A DNA stretch of 64,000 bases from Gemmatimonadota bacterium (lineage in GTDB: Bacteria; Gemmatimonadota; Gemmatimonadetes; Longimicrobiales; Gaopeijiaceae): the NCBI GenBank assembly GCA_041390105.1, contig JAWKQO010000003.1, positions 124,001-188,000 of the forward strand, read 5' to 3'. Below are positions 16,290-25,918 of this stretch, piece by piece. The translations under genes and the position numbers were made by a program. A model generated the notes under the pieces. The model made no database searches. It had not been told where the DNA came from and saw nothing but the letters and a program-made list of their open reading frames with translations. The stretch's first letter is position 1. Every line of letters starts with the position of its first letter.

Positions 16290-17443
16290 GAAGACGCTCG
16301 CTCCACCGGCAGCGTGGCCTCCACCACCACCCCACCACCGGAACGCGGCGCCACCTCGAGATCCGCTCCGTCACCGAACAGCAGCCGGAGGCGCTCGCGC
16401 GTATTGGAGAGGCCGATCCCCCGACTGAACGCGGCGGTGGGCTCTCCTTCCAGTCCCACCCCGTCGTCCTCCACACGTACCGTGAGCAGAGCGTTCTCGG
16501 TCTCCATCGTCACCCACACGCTCAGGGGTCCGGCGCGGTCTCCCCCATGCTGGATGGCGTTCTCGACCAGCGGCTGCAGCAGGAAGGACGGGACCAGGGC
16601 TTCGCGAGCGCCCTCCCCGACGCGTGTGGACACGCGGAGCCGATCATCGAAGCGCGTGCGCATGATCTCCAGGTAGCGCTCCAGAATCTGGAGCTCCTCC
16701 TCCACCGTGACCTGGGGACGGCTCGGTGCCGCGAGGGAAAAGCGGAGCAGCTCGGACAGCCTGGACAGCAGGCGATCGGCGCGCTCGGGATCGCCGTACA
16801 TGACCGACGAGATCGTGTTCAGGGTGTTGAACAGGAAGTGGGGCTGGAGCTGGCCCTGGAGCGCCTGCAGCCGGGCTTCGTGCAGGCGTGCCTCCAACTG
16901 GGCCTGGTGCAGGCGACGTCGCTGTTGTTCCTGCCAGCCGCGCACGGCGTGTACCGCCCCCACCAGGATCACGAAGCCGAACACGTCGTTCGACCCCTCC
17001 ATCAAGAACCGGTACCCGAGGTCGCCGTAGTCATAGCGCCCCAGTCCCGCCAAAGGCCACAGAAGGCTTCGGCTCCCCCACATGATCAGCGTCTTCAGTC
17101 CCGAGAACAGCACGAAGCCGACGACATAGGGGGGCAGCACGTGAGGAAACGCGCCGCGGCGGATGCGCCAACGCGCGCACAACGGCAGCAGCACGGCGAA
17201 GAAGACCGCGATGACGGCCAGTGAGCCCGTCGTCTCGGAGAGCAACGTATCCAGGAACGGTCGGGTGCTACCCTCCGCACGCTCCCCGAAGTGGAAATAG
17301 CCGGTGCGGAAGATGCCCTCCACCAGGAACACGCCCAGGATGACCAGGACGGTCCGGCGGTCGAGCCCGGTCGCCCGGTCGGGGTCCCGGGAACGCGGTT
17401 CGGCTGAAAGGTCGGTCAGCGGCATGCAAGGACGTTCGGGCAT
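16286..17443 (-). CDS. LytS/YehU-type sensor histidine kinase
   Basis: 385 residues from ATG 17443, selected because GGAGGG lies seven bases upstream; a second ATG at 17425 is possible. Four membrane helices fill residues 30-170, followed by a short coiled coil. The phospho-acceptor is H202 in the His_kinase motif QLQPHFLFNTLNTISS; the ATPase domain shows PLVENAIQHGG and GIGLSNTRERL with DDGVGLEG. There is no separate periplasmic sensor domain, so the signal is probably sensed in the membrane. The partner regulator starts within its stop codon. Confidence 0.92.
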   Translation of the reverse strand: MPERPCMPLTDLSAEPRSRDPDRATGLDRRTVLVILGVFLVEGIFRTGYFHFGERAEGSTRPFLDTLLSETTGSLAVIAVFFAVLLPLCARWRIRRGAFPHVLPPYVVGFVLFSGLKTLIMWGSRSLLWPLAGLGRYDYGDLGYRFLMEGSNDVFGFVILVGAVHAVRGWQEQQRRRLHQAQLEARLHEARLQALQGQLQPHFLFNTLNTISSVMYGDPERADRLLSRLSELLRFSLAAPSRPQVTVEEELQILERYLEIMRTRFDDRLRVSTRVGEGAREALVPSFLLQPLVENAIQHGGDRAGPLSVWVTMETENALLTVRVEDDGVGLEGEPTAAFSRGIGLSNTRERLRLLFGDGADLEVAPRSGGGVVVEATLPVERASS

Positions 17444-17569
17444 CGCCCTCCGTTCGCAAAGTGCCTTCCGACCCGCTCGCCCCGCCCTGGTCCCGCCGGG
17501 CCCCGATCGCTGGACCGCACGGGGCTCGGGTGGAGATTGCTGTATGGTCGCATGCTCTCGGAGGCACCC

Positions 17570-19660
17570 ATGAACACGACGAGTTCCTCGGCCCGCCCGC
17601 TCTGCCCGGCGTTCGCCGTGGCCGCGCTGATGCTCCTGTGGCTGACCGGCTGCGCGCCTCCCGCTTCCGAGACCGGTGAGTCCTCGCCGGACGTGGAATG
17701 GCGCCACTATGCCAATGATGCCGGCGGCACCAAGTACTCCCCGCTGCGTGACGTGCACACCGGCAACGTGGCGCGTCTGGAGATGGCGTGGACCGCGCGG
17801 GCGGGCGACGTGCCCGCCGAGATGTTCGATCCGGAGCGTCACGGAACCGAGGGCGTGCGGGGCGATGGGCTGCCTGTCGACCCACGGGCGGGGGGAACCT
17901 GCTCGGCCTGCCACGGGCAAGACTTGCGCTTCGAGACCACGCCGCTCATGCGCTCCGGCGCTTTGGTCGTCTCCACACCGCTCAATCGGGTGCTGTCCCT
18001 GGACCCGGCCACCGGCGAGCAGCGCTGGGCCTACGATCCGCACGTCAGCGTGGACCACGGCTACTCGGAAGACTTCATCTCCCGAGGAGTGTCCGCTTGG
18101 GATGATCCGACGGCACCGGCCGCAGCCACCTGCGCCCACCGCATCTTCGTCGCCACCATCGAAGCCCGCCTCATCGCGTTGGACGCGGCCACCGGATCAC
18201 CGTGTACGGACTTCGGAACCGAGGGCGTCGTTCGCCTCGACCTGGGTGTGTCGCTGGGCGAGCAGGAGGTCGACGTCGGCCAGTACCTGGTGACGTCGCC
18301 GCCAGCCGTGGTAGGTGACGTGCTGGTCGTGGGGTCCGCCATCGGTGACAATCGTCGGCGCGACGTGGAAAGCGGGATCGTACGCGCGTTCGACACCCGC
18401 AGCGGTGCGTTGCGTTGGAGCTTCGACCCGATCCCGCGCACGCCGAGTTCACCGGGCTGGGAAGGCTGGACGGAGGAGGCGGCCCACTCCACGGGCGCAG
18501 CCAACGTCTGGGCGCCGATCGCGGCCGATCCGGCACGCGATCTGGTCTTCCTGCCCACCGGCAGCGCCGCTCCGGACTTCTACGGCGGCGACCGTCCCGG
18601 ACGGAACGACTTCGCCAATTCGGTAGTGGCGCTGCGGGCGGGCACCGGTGAGCTCGTGTGGTCCTTCCAGGTCGTGCATCACGACCTGTGGGACTATGAC
18701 GTCGCCTCCCAGCCCATGCTCATCGACGTCGAGCATGAGGGTCGGCAGAGGGCCGCCGTGGTTGTGGGCACCAAGATGGGGCTGCTCTTCGTTCTGGACC
18801 GGGAGACCGGCGAACCCCTTCTTCCGGTCACCGAGCGACCCGTGCCGCAGAGCGACGTACCCGGCGAATCGAGCTGGCCTACCCAGCCCTTCCCCAGCCT
18901 GCCCCCCCTGCACGAGAGCGTGCTCACGCCTGACTCGGCCTTCGGCCTGACGGAGGAGAGCCGCAGGGCTTGTGGCGAATGGATCGGCCGGCTGCGCAAC
19001 GAAGGGATGTATACGCCCCCTTCGCTGGAGGGGTCTCTCCTGTGGCCGGGGTTCGGAGGCGGCATGAACTGGGACGGAGCGGCCTGGGATCCCGAGCGCC
19101 ACCTGCTGGTCGTGCCGATCAAGCGCTTGGCGATGTTCGTCCAGCTCCACCGCCGCCCCGACTTCGACACCCGCCTGCAGAATCGAGAACAGGGTCTCGA
19201 ATACGCGCGCCAGGGAGGCACGCCCTACGGCATGAGTCGAATGCCCCTGATCGGAGCGGACGGGGTCCCCTGCTCCCCTCCGCCCTGGTCCAAGCTGGTC
19301 GCCGTCGACCTCGCCACCGGCACCATCCGCTGGGAGCGCCCCCATGGTGGGCTGGCAGCGTTCGAGACCCCATCGGGACCCGTCCACCCCGACCCGGCCT
19401 GGGGGTCGTTGACGTTCGGAGGGCCCCTCAGCACTGCGGGCGGGCTGACCTTCATCGCCGGGGGGATGGACGATCGCATTCGCGCATACGCCACCGAAAC
19501 GGGCGATCTGCTCTGGGAGCATGCGTTGCCGGCCGGCGGACAGGCTTCGCCCATGACGTATCGCTACCGCGGCCGACAGTATGTGGTCATCGCAGCAGGT
19601 GGGCGCTCCGGGATCGGCACGTCCGGAGACCACATCGTGGCGTTCGCTCTGCCGGAGTGA
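17570..19660 (+). CDS. PQQ-dependent dehydrogenase lipoprotein with a CxxCH site
   Basis: 696 residues from ATG 17570 (GAGG at 17561). The signal ends in lipobox LTGC (C28). The rest is an eight-bladed quinoprotein propeller of the glucose/alcohol dehydrogenase type, opening with WRHYANDAGGTKYSPL and containing VHHDLWDYDVASQPML and PWGS-like blade motifs (PAWGSLTFGGPL). Such enzymes oxidise sugars or alcohols in the periplasm and pass electrons to quinone or cytochrome c. An insertion near the start carries CSACH (C111, C114, H115), a heme-c motif, between blades rather than in a terminal domain. Substrate unknown. Confidence 0.85.
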   Translation: MNTTSSSARPLCPAFAVAALMLLWLTGCAPPASETGESSPDVEWRHYANDAGGTKYSPLRDVHTGNVARLEMAWTARAGDVPAEMFDPERHGTEGVRGDGLPVDPRAGGTCSACHGQDLRFETTPLMRSGALVVSTPLNRVLSLDPATGEQRWAYDPHVSVDHGYSEDFISRGVSAWDDPTAPAAATCAHRIFVATIEARLIALDAATGSPCTDFGTEGVVRLDLGVSLGEQEVDVGQYLVTSPPAVVGDVLVVGSAIGDNRRRDVESGIVRAFDTRSGALRWSFDPIPRTPSSPGWEGWTEEAAHSTGAANVWAPIAADPARDLVFLPTGSAAPDFYGGDRPGRNDFANSVVALRAGTGELVWSFQVVHHDLWDYDVASQPMLIDVEHEGRQRAAVVVGTKMGLLFVLDRETGEPLLPVTERPVPQSDVPGESSWPTQPFPSLPPLHESVLTPDSAFGLTEESRRACGEWIGRLRNEGMYTPPSLEGSLLWPGFGGGMNWDGAAWDPERHLLVVPIKRLAMFVQLHRRPDFDTRLQNREQGLEYARQGGTPYGMSRMPLIGADGVPCSPPPWSKLVAVDLATGTIRWERPHGGLAAFETPSGPVHPDPAWGSLTFGGPLSTAGGLTFIAGGMDDRIRAYATETGDLLWEHALPAGGQASPMTYRYRGRQYVVIAAGGRSGIGTSGDHIVAFALPE

Positions 19661-19675
19661 GCCGACCTGTGCGGA

Positions 19676-20695
19676 TCAGCCCAGCCCGCGCGCTCCCGCA
19701 TAGGCGGGCAGCGCCGGCTGTCCACCCAGGTGGCAGTAGAGGACCTTCGAGCCCGGCGGAATGGTTCCGTCCTGGACCAGACCGATCAGGCCCGCCATCG
19801 ACTTTCCTTCATAGACGGGATCGGTGAGCATGCCCTCGGTACGGGCAGCCAGGTGGATGGCGTCGACGGTCCGCTCGTCCGGGATGCCGTAGGCGGGCCC
19901 CTCGTAGCCGGTCACGATGGTGATCTCGTCTTCGCGCAGGGAACGACCGACGCCGATCTTCTCCGCTGTGGCCACGGCGATGCGGGTGACTTGCGCGCGC
20001 GTCTTCTCGATGGTGGCCGACGCATCGATCCCCACCACCCGACGGGCACGCCCCTTCTCCAGCGCGAAGCCGGCGATCATGCCGGCATGGCTGGAGCCTG
20101 TCACGGTGCACACGATCACGTGGTCGAAGAAGATCCCCAGCCCGGCTTCCTGCTCCGCCACCTCACGGGCCCAGTTGGCGAAGCCCAGCCCGCCCAGGGG
20201 ATGGTCGGAGGCGCCCGCGGGGATTGGATAGGGCTTTCCTCCCGCCTCCACCACGGACTCCAGGGCCCGCTTCCAGCTGTCCCGGATCCCGATGTCGAAG
20301 CCGGCGGGGTCGATGCGCAGGTCTCCTCCGAGGATCCGGGTGAGTTGGATGTTGCCCACCTTGTCGTAGTTCATGTCGGGCCAGTCCACCCAGGCCTCCT
20401 GCACGGTGACTGCCCCCATTCCCAGATGGCGAGCCACACCGGTCACCTGCCGTGTGTGGTTGGACTGGATGCCCCCGATGGACACGAGCGTGTCGCATCC
20501 CTGGTCGAGGGCTTCGGCAACGAGGTATTCGAGCTTGCGGACCTTGTTGCCCCCGTAGGCGATCCCCGAGTTGCAGTCCTCGCGCTTGGCCCAGACCTCG
20601 ACCTTGCCGCCCAGAGCCTCACTGAGGCGAGGGAGGGGGTGGATGGGGGAGGGGCCGAAGAGGAGTGGGACGCGCCGGAAATCGTCGAGGCTCAT
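19676..20695 (-). CDS. acdS: 1-aminocyclopropane-1-carboxylate (ACC) deaminase
   Basis: 339 residues from ATG 20695, the usual length. It is a PLP enzyme that cleaves ACC, the plant ethylene precursor, to ammonia and 2-oxobutanoate. AcdS-specific stretches are present: [20 protein letters not shown] with the PLP lysine, [54 protein letters not shown] with the diagnostic glutamate, and a terminal [11 protein letters not shown] with the diagnostic leucine. These distinguish it from the related D-cysteine desulfhydrase. It is convergent with the PQQ gene and has no partner. No lrp-like acdR regulator is adjacent. Confidence 0.9.
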   Translation of the reverse strand: MSLDDFRRVPLLFGPSPIHPLPRLSEALGGKVEVWAKREDCNSGIAYGGNKVRKLEYLVAEALDQGCDTLVSIGGIQSNHTRQVTGVARHLGMGAVTVQEAWVDWPDMNYDKVGNIQLTRILGGDLRIDPAGFDIGIRDSWKRALESVVEAGGKPYPIPAGASDHPLGGLGFANWAREVAEQEAGLGIFFDHVIVCTVTGSSHAGMIAGFALEKGRARRVVGIDASATIEKTRAQVTRIAVATAEKIGVGRSLREDEITIVTGYEGPAYGIPDERTVDAIHLAARTEGMLTDPVYEGKSMAGLIGLVQDGTIPPGSKVLYCHLGGQPALPAYAGARGLG

Positions 20696-20780
20696 GGGAC
20701 TCGGGGCCGGAGTGGGTGCGAGGGGTCGGGTGCAAGCTACGCTCTCGCCAGGCGCCGCGCCGCCCCCCAGGAAACGTCGA

Positions 20781-20806
20781 AGGGGCACCCCGTGCGGGGT
20801 GCCCCT
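20781..20806 (-). terminator. Terminator after the TonB receptor gene
   Basis: A perfect 11-base inverted repeat, AGGGGCACCCC and GGGGTGCCCCT, with a GTGC loop, lies 47 bases after the receptor stop. On the minus strand it is followed by TCGACGTTTCC, a weak T-containing tail. It separates the receptor from acdS. Confidence 0.65.
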
Positions 20807-20852
20807 CGAAGCCCGGAACGACCGCAAGGGCCGCCCTGGAGACGTAGTACGC

Positions 20853-23663
20853 CTAGAACTTCACGTTCACCTTCGTATAGATGTAGCGCCCGTTCATGCT
20901 CAGCCCCGAGGAGCTGTCGAACGGGAAGATGCCCGAGAAGTTGTAGCCCTCGGGCACCACCACCGGACGTGCGTTCAGCAGGTTCTCGGCGCCGATGGAC
21001 AGTCGGATACCGTCCGTGACGTTGTAGCTGGCATCGCCGTCCATCACGAAGTGCGGCCCGTTCTCCAGGAACACGTCCTGGGCCGGCGTCGCGCCCTCCT
21101 CCAGACGATCCACCTGCTGGCCGTACCAGTTCCCGGCCAGCCCGACATCGAACCTCTCGTGCACGAAACGCGCTCGCGTGGTCGCACGATCCCGGGGCCG
21201 TCCATTCTCCAGCACGTAACGGTCGCCACTATCGAACACCTGGTCCGCGATCTCCTGGATCACGGCCGGCACGTGCACGTCGGTGACCTCGATCGAGTTC
21301 CGGTTGTACTGGGCCAGAAGCTCGAGATAGGTGCCCGCCGGCAACAAGTGGCGGTAACGGGCGGTCACATCGACGCCCTTGGTGCGCGTGTCCACGGCGT
21401 TGGTGAAGAACTTCACCGTGGGTGCGCCGAACTGGGCCAACAGCGCCTCGACCGTTGGACCCTCCAATGAACCGGTCAGGATGATCCGGTCACGCAGATC
21501 GATGAGGTAGCCGTCCACCGTGAAGGTGAGGCGCTCGACGGGCGTGAACGCGATTCCGCCGCTGTAGTTGGTCGAAGTCTCCTCGCGGAGGGACTCTGCC
21601 CCCAACGCCCTCGCTTCCGGCGATTCGACCGGGATCTCACCGATCTCGTAGGCGATCTGGTTGCCAGGATTGTTCGGATCCGTGCGGAAGCCCGTCGAAA
21701 CGTGGCTGTAGTAGCTCTGGTTCAAGTTGGGAGCGCGGAATCCCGTGCTCACCGCACCACGCAGGATGAACTGATCGCCCGCCTGCAAGCGCGTGGCGAT
21801 CTTCCCGGTCACCGTGCTTCCGAAGTCGCTGTAGTTCTCGAAGCGCGCGGCGGCCGCCACCAGCAGCCGCTCGGTAACGTCCGTCTCCACATCCACGTAG
21901 GCGCCGACGTTGGAGCGCCACTTGTCGACCGCCTGATCGGGTCGGAAGCCCGTAAACACCTGGCTCCCCACCGCGGCGGTGCCGCCTGAGCGGGTCGGAT
22001 GGTTTCCGTTGACATAGGACGCGGCTTCGCCGGCCTCGATCTGGAAGTTGTCGGCACGGAAGGCGAGCCCCACGGCCAGATTCAGCGGCGAAGAGGCGCC
22101 GATGTCGACGCCGCGGTTGAAGTCCGCGGAGACGACTGCTTGGTTGCTGATCAGCTTTCCGGCGTAGACGTCGGTCTTGTTGGGGATCTCGTCCCCCGTG
22201 CCAGGCACCCCATCGGGCCCCGGTCCCAGCGACTCGCCGGGCGCGTTGCTGCAGCTCGCATCCAGGCACGGTCCCAACGACACGTTCATCGTCTGGTAGA
22301 TATCCGTGTCCAGCGAATTGCGACCCCACTGGCCACTGATGTCGTAGTTCCACTGCCCTGCGAACCCGCGGACTCCGCTCACCCACATGAAGTCGGTGGC
22401 ATCCCCGCGGAAATGCGGGAGGAACCCGAGCGGGAAGATCTGCGGCCAGTTGCGGTTGTCCAACCCGCGCCGATAGAAGCCGCTGTGCAGGTCGCGGCGG
22501 AAGGTGTAGCCTCCGAACCCGTACAGGTTGTGGGTCTGGTCCTCGTTGAGCGCGTAGTTGAGGTTGAAGAACCCACCACCGTTCTTGCTGGCGCCATCCC
22601 CGATCACGTGGTTGGGCATGGGCACCGCATTGTTCTTCTGGATGATCTCGTTGATGCCGTCGCCATTGGTGTCCGCCACCACGTCCGCGTCGCCCGGGAC
22701 GATCTGGTCGCGCGGGTCGGGGCCGGCCCGTTCGGTCTCGGCGCGGCTGGAGAACATACCGCTGAGCACCAGCGTGCCACGCTCACCGAGTCCCCAGCCG
22801 GAGCTTCCGGTAAACTCGAAGCGCTCGCCATCGGGATCGAAGTACTCGGGCCGGTACTGTCCCACCGACGCCGAAAACTCCGGACGATGGATGTCGTCGC
22901 GGAGCTGCACGTTGATCACTCCGGCGATGGCATCCGACCCGTACTGGGCCGCGGCCCCGTCGCGCAGGATCTCCATTCCACCCATGGCCGACGGGACGAT
23001 GGCGTTCATGTCCACGCCGCTGGATCCAGCGCCTCCGGATGCGGCACCGAAGACGTGCACGACTGCCGTGGAGTGCCTGCGCTTGCCGTTGATCAGCACC
23101 AGGGAGTGGTCCGGGCTCAGGCCACGGAGCTGGAAGGGCCGCACGCCCGACGTCAGGTCGGCGATCTGAGGACGCGGGAAGTAGATCGCCGGTGACAGCT
23201 CCTGCAGGATGGTGGCCACCTCCAGTTGTGGCGTAGCCATCTGGATCTCGTCGGCGCTGAACACGTCCACGGGGACAGCCAACTCGTCGGCGGCCGTGAC
23301 CGCGCGCCGGGAACCCACCGTGACGGCCACCCCTTCGATGGCCACCGCGGTCTGGGTGATGCGGAAGTTGTGGGTGACGGTCTGCCCCGCGGCGACCTGG
23401 ACGGTCACCTCGGAATCCTGGTATCCCAGCATCTGCACCTGCAGCGTGTAGGAGCCAGGCGGGACATTGACGATCAAGAACGCCCCGCGGGCGTTGGTGA
23501 TCGCTCCCTGCCCGGTGCCTGAAAGGCTGACCTGTGCTCCGATCAAGGCCGAGCCGTCCTCGCCGGTGACGCGGCCCGCAACGGTGCCGTTCTGCGCTGC
23601 CACCCCGCGGGGCAACACCACGAACAGCGCCAGAGCAAGCAGGATTCGTAACACTCGAGCCAT
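20853..23663 (-). CDS. TonB-dependent receptor with carboxypeptidase-like N-terminal domain
   Basis: 936 residues from ATG 23663 (GGAGGAG upstream). A signal peptide ends at VAAQ (about residue 24). Then comes a carboxypeptidase-regulatory-like fold ([18 protein letters not shown]), a plug domain ([41 protein letters not shown]) and a 22-strand barrel ending in an aromatic residue (KVNVKF). Such receptors import large or scarce substrates across the outer membrane using TonB energy. A barrel loop contains DTNGDGINE, a calcium-binding-like sequence. It is divergent from a secreted peptidase, which suggests a peptide-related ligand, though this is inference. Confidence 0.9.
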   Translation of the reverse strand: MARVLRILLALALFVVLPRGVAAQNGTVAGRVTGEDGSALIGAQVSLSGTGQGAITNARGAFLIVNVPPGSYTLQVQMLGYQDSEVTVQVAAGQTVTHNFRITQTAVAIEGVAVTVGSRRAVTAADELAVPVDVFSADEIQMATPQLEVATILQELSPAIYFPRPQIADLTSGVRPFQLRGLSPDHSLVLINGKRRHSTAVVHVFGAASGGAGSSGVDMNAIVPSAMGGMEILRDGAAAQYGSDAIAGVINVQLRDDIHRPEFSASVGQYRPEYFDPDGERFEFTGSSGWGLGERGTLVLSGMFSSRAETERAGPDPRDQIVPGDADVVADTNGDGINEIIQKNNAVPMPNHVIGDGASKNGGGFFNLNYALNEDQTHNLYGFGGYTFRRDLHSGFYRRGLDNRNWPQIFPLGFLPHFRGDATDFMWVSGVRGFAGQWNYDISGQWGRNSLDTDIYQTMNVSLGPCLDASCSNAPGESLGPGPDGVPGTGDEIPNKTDVYAGKLISNQAVVSADFNRGVDIGASSPLNLAVGLAFRADNFQIEAGEAASYVNGNHPTRSGGTAAVGSQVFTGFRPDQAVDKWRSNVGAYVDVETDVTERLLVAAAARFENYSDFGSTVTGKIATRLQAGDQFILRGAVSTGFRAPNLNQSYYSHVSTGFRTDPNNPGNQIAYEIGEIPVESPEARALGAESLREETSTNYSGGIAFTPVERLTFTVDGYLIDLRDRIILTGSLEGPTVEALLAQFGAPTVKFFTNAVDTRTKGVDVTARYRHLLPAGTYLELLAQYNRNSIEVTDVHVPAVIQEIADQVFDSGDRYVLENGRPRDRATTRARFVHERFDVGLAGNWYGQQVDRLEEGATPAQDVFLENGPHFVMDGDASYNVTDGIRLSIGAENLLNARPVVVPEGYNFSGIFPFDSSSGLSMNGRYIYTKVNVKF

Positions 23664-23984
23664 CGTGCTCCTCCTTCCAAGGTTCTTCCGTCGCGCACCT
23701 GAGCGCCCCGAACGGACCGCCAGTGCGAGATGAGGGCTGGACCCAGAGCAAGGCATCCGTCGCCCGGGGGGAAGACATGCCCACGATACGGGGCCGCTTC
23801 CCCGTGCTGCAAGGGTTTTCAGGGCCCTCCGACCCGCCTCCCGGCGCGGGTCGCCGCAGCGCGCGCGGACGGCGAGCGACGGCCGGGGGCTCCCGCTCGC
23901 GCCGCCGAGATCAGTTTCCGCCAGGCCCGGCCCCACCCTAGCTTGGCGTCAGCGAGACCATCCACTTCAGAACTCGGCCGTCCC
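23664..23984. other. Divergent intergenic region without a gene
   Basis: 321 bases between the TonB receptor and the secreted peptidase, which are transcribed away from each other. It should hold both promoters and the ribosome site GGAGGAG of the receptor. No convincing hairpin, RNA gene or small reading frame was seen; the open frames crossing it are GC-skew shadows. Confidence 0.5.
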
Positions 23985-25418
23985 ATGATCCGACCTTCGC
24001 GGCTCCTGGCATTGGGCTTCCTGCTCCTGGGGTCAGTCGGGCCCCGTCCCCTCCCGGCCCAGACCCCAGATCTCTCGGGTGAGCTCGGCGAGGTGCGCAC
24101 GATGCTGCAGTCCCCTGCAGTACAGCGCGCGATGGAGTACGTGCGCGCCTCGCGCGACGAGACGCTCACGGAATGGCTTTCCCTCTGCAACGCCGACGGC
24201 GCCTCCGGCCGGGAAGGCAACCGCTCTCGGCTGCTGTACAAGCTCTTTCGGATCTACGGGCTCGATGACGTGCGCATCGACGATTCAGGTACCGTGATCG
24301 GGATCCGTCGCGGCGTCGGGGGCGGCCCCACCGTGGTGCTGAACGCGCACCACGACAACGTCGCTCTCTCCCCGGAGGGCCAGTCCGTGGAGGCGTTCAT
24401 CGCCGACGGTCGGGTCTGGTGCCCCGCCGCCTTCGACGACCTGGCCGGCGTGACCCAGATGTTGGGCGTGCTGCGCGCACTGAATGCCGCCGGTATCGAG
24501 ACCCGCGGCGACATCTGGTTCGTCGGTCTCACCGGGGAGGAAGCGCCGCACGGACCGGATCACCCGGACGCCAGCCCCGGCGTCGAGCACCTGGTGCGCG
24601 CCCATGTGCCTCGCGACCTGGACTGGCGGCGTGGGGACATCCTGATGCAGTTCCACGGTCGCGGGGGCGCGGGCGTCACCACGGGGAGCACGCCGCTGCG
24701 CAACCGCAGCCAGCTCCGGGTCTTCGCCCCCTTCGAGGGCGATCGCTGGTCGCCGCATGCGGTCGACGCCCTGGGTCGCATCCTGGTGCGCTTGAGTGAG
24801 GAAGTGCGTGACCCGCGCGCCGGCGAGGAGCCATTCCCGGTGCGGGTGCAGCCCGATCCCAACTCAGCAGTGCTCTACCTGAACATGGCCATGATCCACG
24901 CCAGCGACATCATCGCACGGCCAGCCAGCGAGGCCTGGGTCCGCTTCGACATGCGCTCGGACGCGAACGCGCGCTTGCAGCAGGCGCACGACGCCATCCG
25001 GCGTATCGCGGCCGAAGAGACGGCCCGCATGGGAGGGGGATTCTCGTTCAGCTACGAGATCAACTCGGTCAACGGCACCGAGGCAGGGGTGCCCGGTTGG
25101 AACCCGGCGGACAACCGACCTGCCCGGGTGGCGGCCGCGGCGGGAGTCGCGCTCTACGGCAGCGAGCCGCTGATCGATCCCACGACCGGGTGCGGCGACT
25201 GCGTGCGGGCGTTCGCCTCGGGCATGCCGGCCATGTCCTTCCGGGGCGGGGTGCGGGAGGACTTCGGCGACCCGGTCGGTACACTCAGCGGATACGACCC
25301 GGTGCGACTGAGGAGCACGTCCCACGACGTCACCGAAAGCGCGGAGATCGCGCAGCTCTGGCCCGGCCTCAAGCAGGGCCTGCTGTTCGCGATCACCTAC
25401 GCGGGCCTGGCAAACTGA
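23985..25418 (+). CDS. Secreted M20/M28-type zinc peptidase
   Basis: 477 residues from ATG 23985. A signal peptide ends near PLPAQTP (residue 26). Metal-site motifs are NAHHDNVAL, the bridging aspartate in CPAAFDDLAG, and TGEEAPHG with the catalytic glutamate pair. Later, GCGDCVRAF and RSTSHDVTE supply the remaining ligands. The overall order fits an aminopeptidase or carboxypeptidase of the M20/M28 clan acting outside the cytoplasm. It is divergent from the TonB receptor. The following gene starts within or just after its stop codon. Confidence 0.8.
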   Translation: MIRPSRLLALGFLLLGSVGPRPLPAQTPDLSGELGEVRTMLQSPAVQRAMEYVRASRDETLTEWLSLCNADGASGREGNRSRLLYKLFRIYGLDDVRIDDSGTVIGIRRGVGGGPTVVLNAHHDNVALSPEGQSVEAFIADGRVWCPAAFDDLAGVTQMLGVLRALNAAGIETRGDIWFVGLTGEEAPHGPDHPDASPGVEHLVRAHVPRDLDWRRGDILMQFHGRGGAGVTTGSTPLRNRSQLRVFAPFEGDRWSPHAVDALGRILVRLSEEVRDPRAGEEPFPVRVQPDPNSAVLYLNMAMIHASDIIARPASEAWVRFDMRSDANARLQQAHDAIRRIAAEETARMGGGFSFSYEINSVNGTEAGVPGWNPADNRPARVAAAAGVALYGSEPLIDPTTGCGDCVRAFASGMPAMSFRGGVREDFGDPVGTLSGYDPVRLRSTSHDVTESAEIAQLWPGLKQGLLFAITYAGLAN

Positions 25419-25423
25419 CCGAG

Positions 25424-25732
25424 GTGGGCGAGTCCCGCTACGAGCGCATCTACCGGGTCGTGCGGGCCATCCCGCCGGGCCGGGTGTCCACCTACGGGGC
25501 ACTGGCCCGCTCGGCGGGTCTGCCGGGCCACGCCCGCCAGGTGGGGTACGCCTTGGCGGCACTTCCCACGGACCACGACGTGCCCTGGCACCGTGTGGTG
25601 AACGCGCGCGGCGAGATCTCCAAACGAAGCGCAGGACCGCTCTCCGAGCGCATCCAGCGCGCACTGTTGAACGAGGAAGGCGTGCGCTTCACCGCAGGCG
25701 GACGAATCGATCTGGAGCGTTTTGGCGTGTAG
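25424..25732 (+). CDS. Alkyltransferase-like protein (ATL, MGMT family)
   Basis: About 102 residues from GTG 25424; a CTG at 25415 overlapping the previous stop is an alternative. It is the DNA-binding domain of O6-alkylguanine transferases: RVVRAIPPGRVSTYGALAR and RQVGYALAALP. The active-site PCHRV is replaced by PWHRVV (W55), the hallmark of ATL proteins, which bind alkylated guanine without repairing it and hand the lesion to nucleotide excision repair. The length agrees with known ATLs (about 100-110). Confidence 0.9.
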   Translation: MGESRYERIYRVVRAIPPGRVSTYGALARSAGLPGHARQVGYALAALPTDHDVPWHRVVNARGEISKRSAGPLSERIQRALLNEEGVRFTAGGRIDLERFGV

Positions 25733-25734
25733 GG

Positions 25735-25906
25735 TGTGGCACCCGAAATCGCGGCCCCTGCGCTCAGCGCGCAACGTGGGATCGTCGGGCGCCTCGGCCT
25801 CGAGGAAGGCATCGCGTCCGTCGGGCGGCAGGAGGCGGGCCTCGTGGAACAGGCGAGCAATCACGTCCCAACGATCTGGTGCGTCCGACGCGCGGGAACC
25901 TGGCAT
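25735..25906 (-). pseudogene. Truncated N-terminus of a serine/threonine protein kinase
   Basis: The frame starts with ATG 25906, twelve bases after the SulP stop and with AGAGGG upstream, and reads DRWDVIARLFHEARLLPPD, GRDAFLEAEAPDDPTLRAE. This is the conserved leader of large Gemmatimonadota/Acidobacteriota-type Ser/Thr kinases, where it precedes the catalytic domain by about 40 residues. After roughly residue 47 the similarity stops and the frame enters the antisense strand of the ATL gene. The kinase domain is missing, so this is a 3'-deleted remnant, probably left when the present junction formed. Confidence 0.6.
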
Positions 25907-25918
25907 GGATACGCCCTC

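Noticed and set aside
15541..16476. N-terminal extension of the MacB-like permease frame
   Set aside because: Arginine-rich shadow of the kinase and regulator genes; the permease similarity starts exactly at ATG 15540, which overlaps the regulator stop.
25397..25734. Continuation of the kinase-remnant frame through the ATL gene
   Set aside because: Beyond about residue 47 the sequence is the antisense of a well-supported ATL protein and has no kinase motifs.
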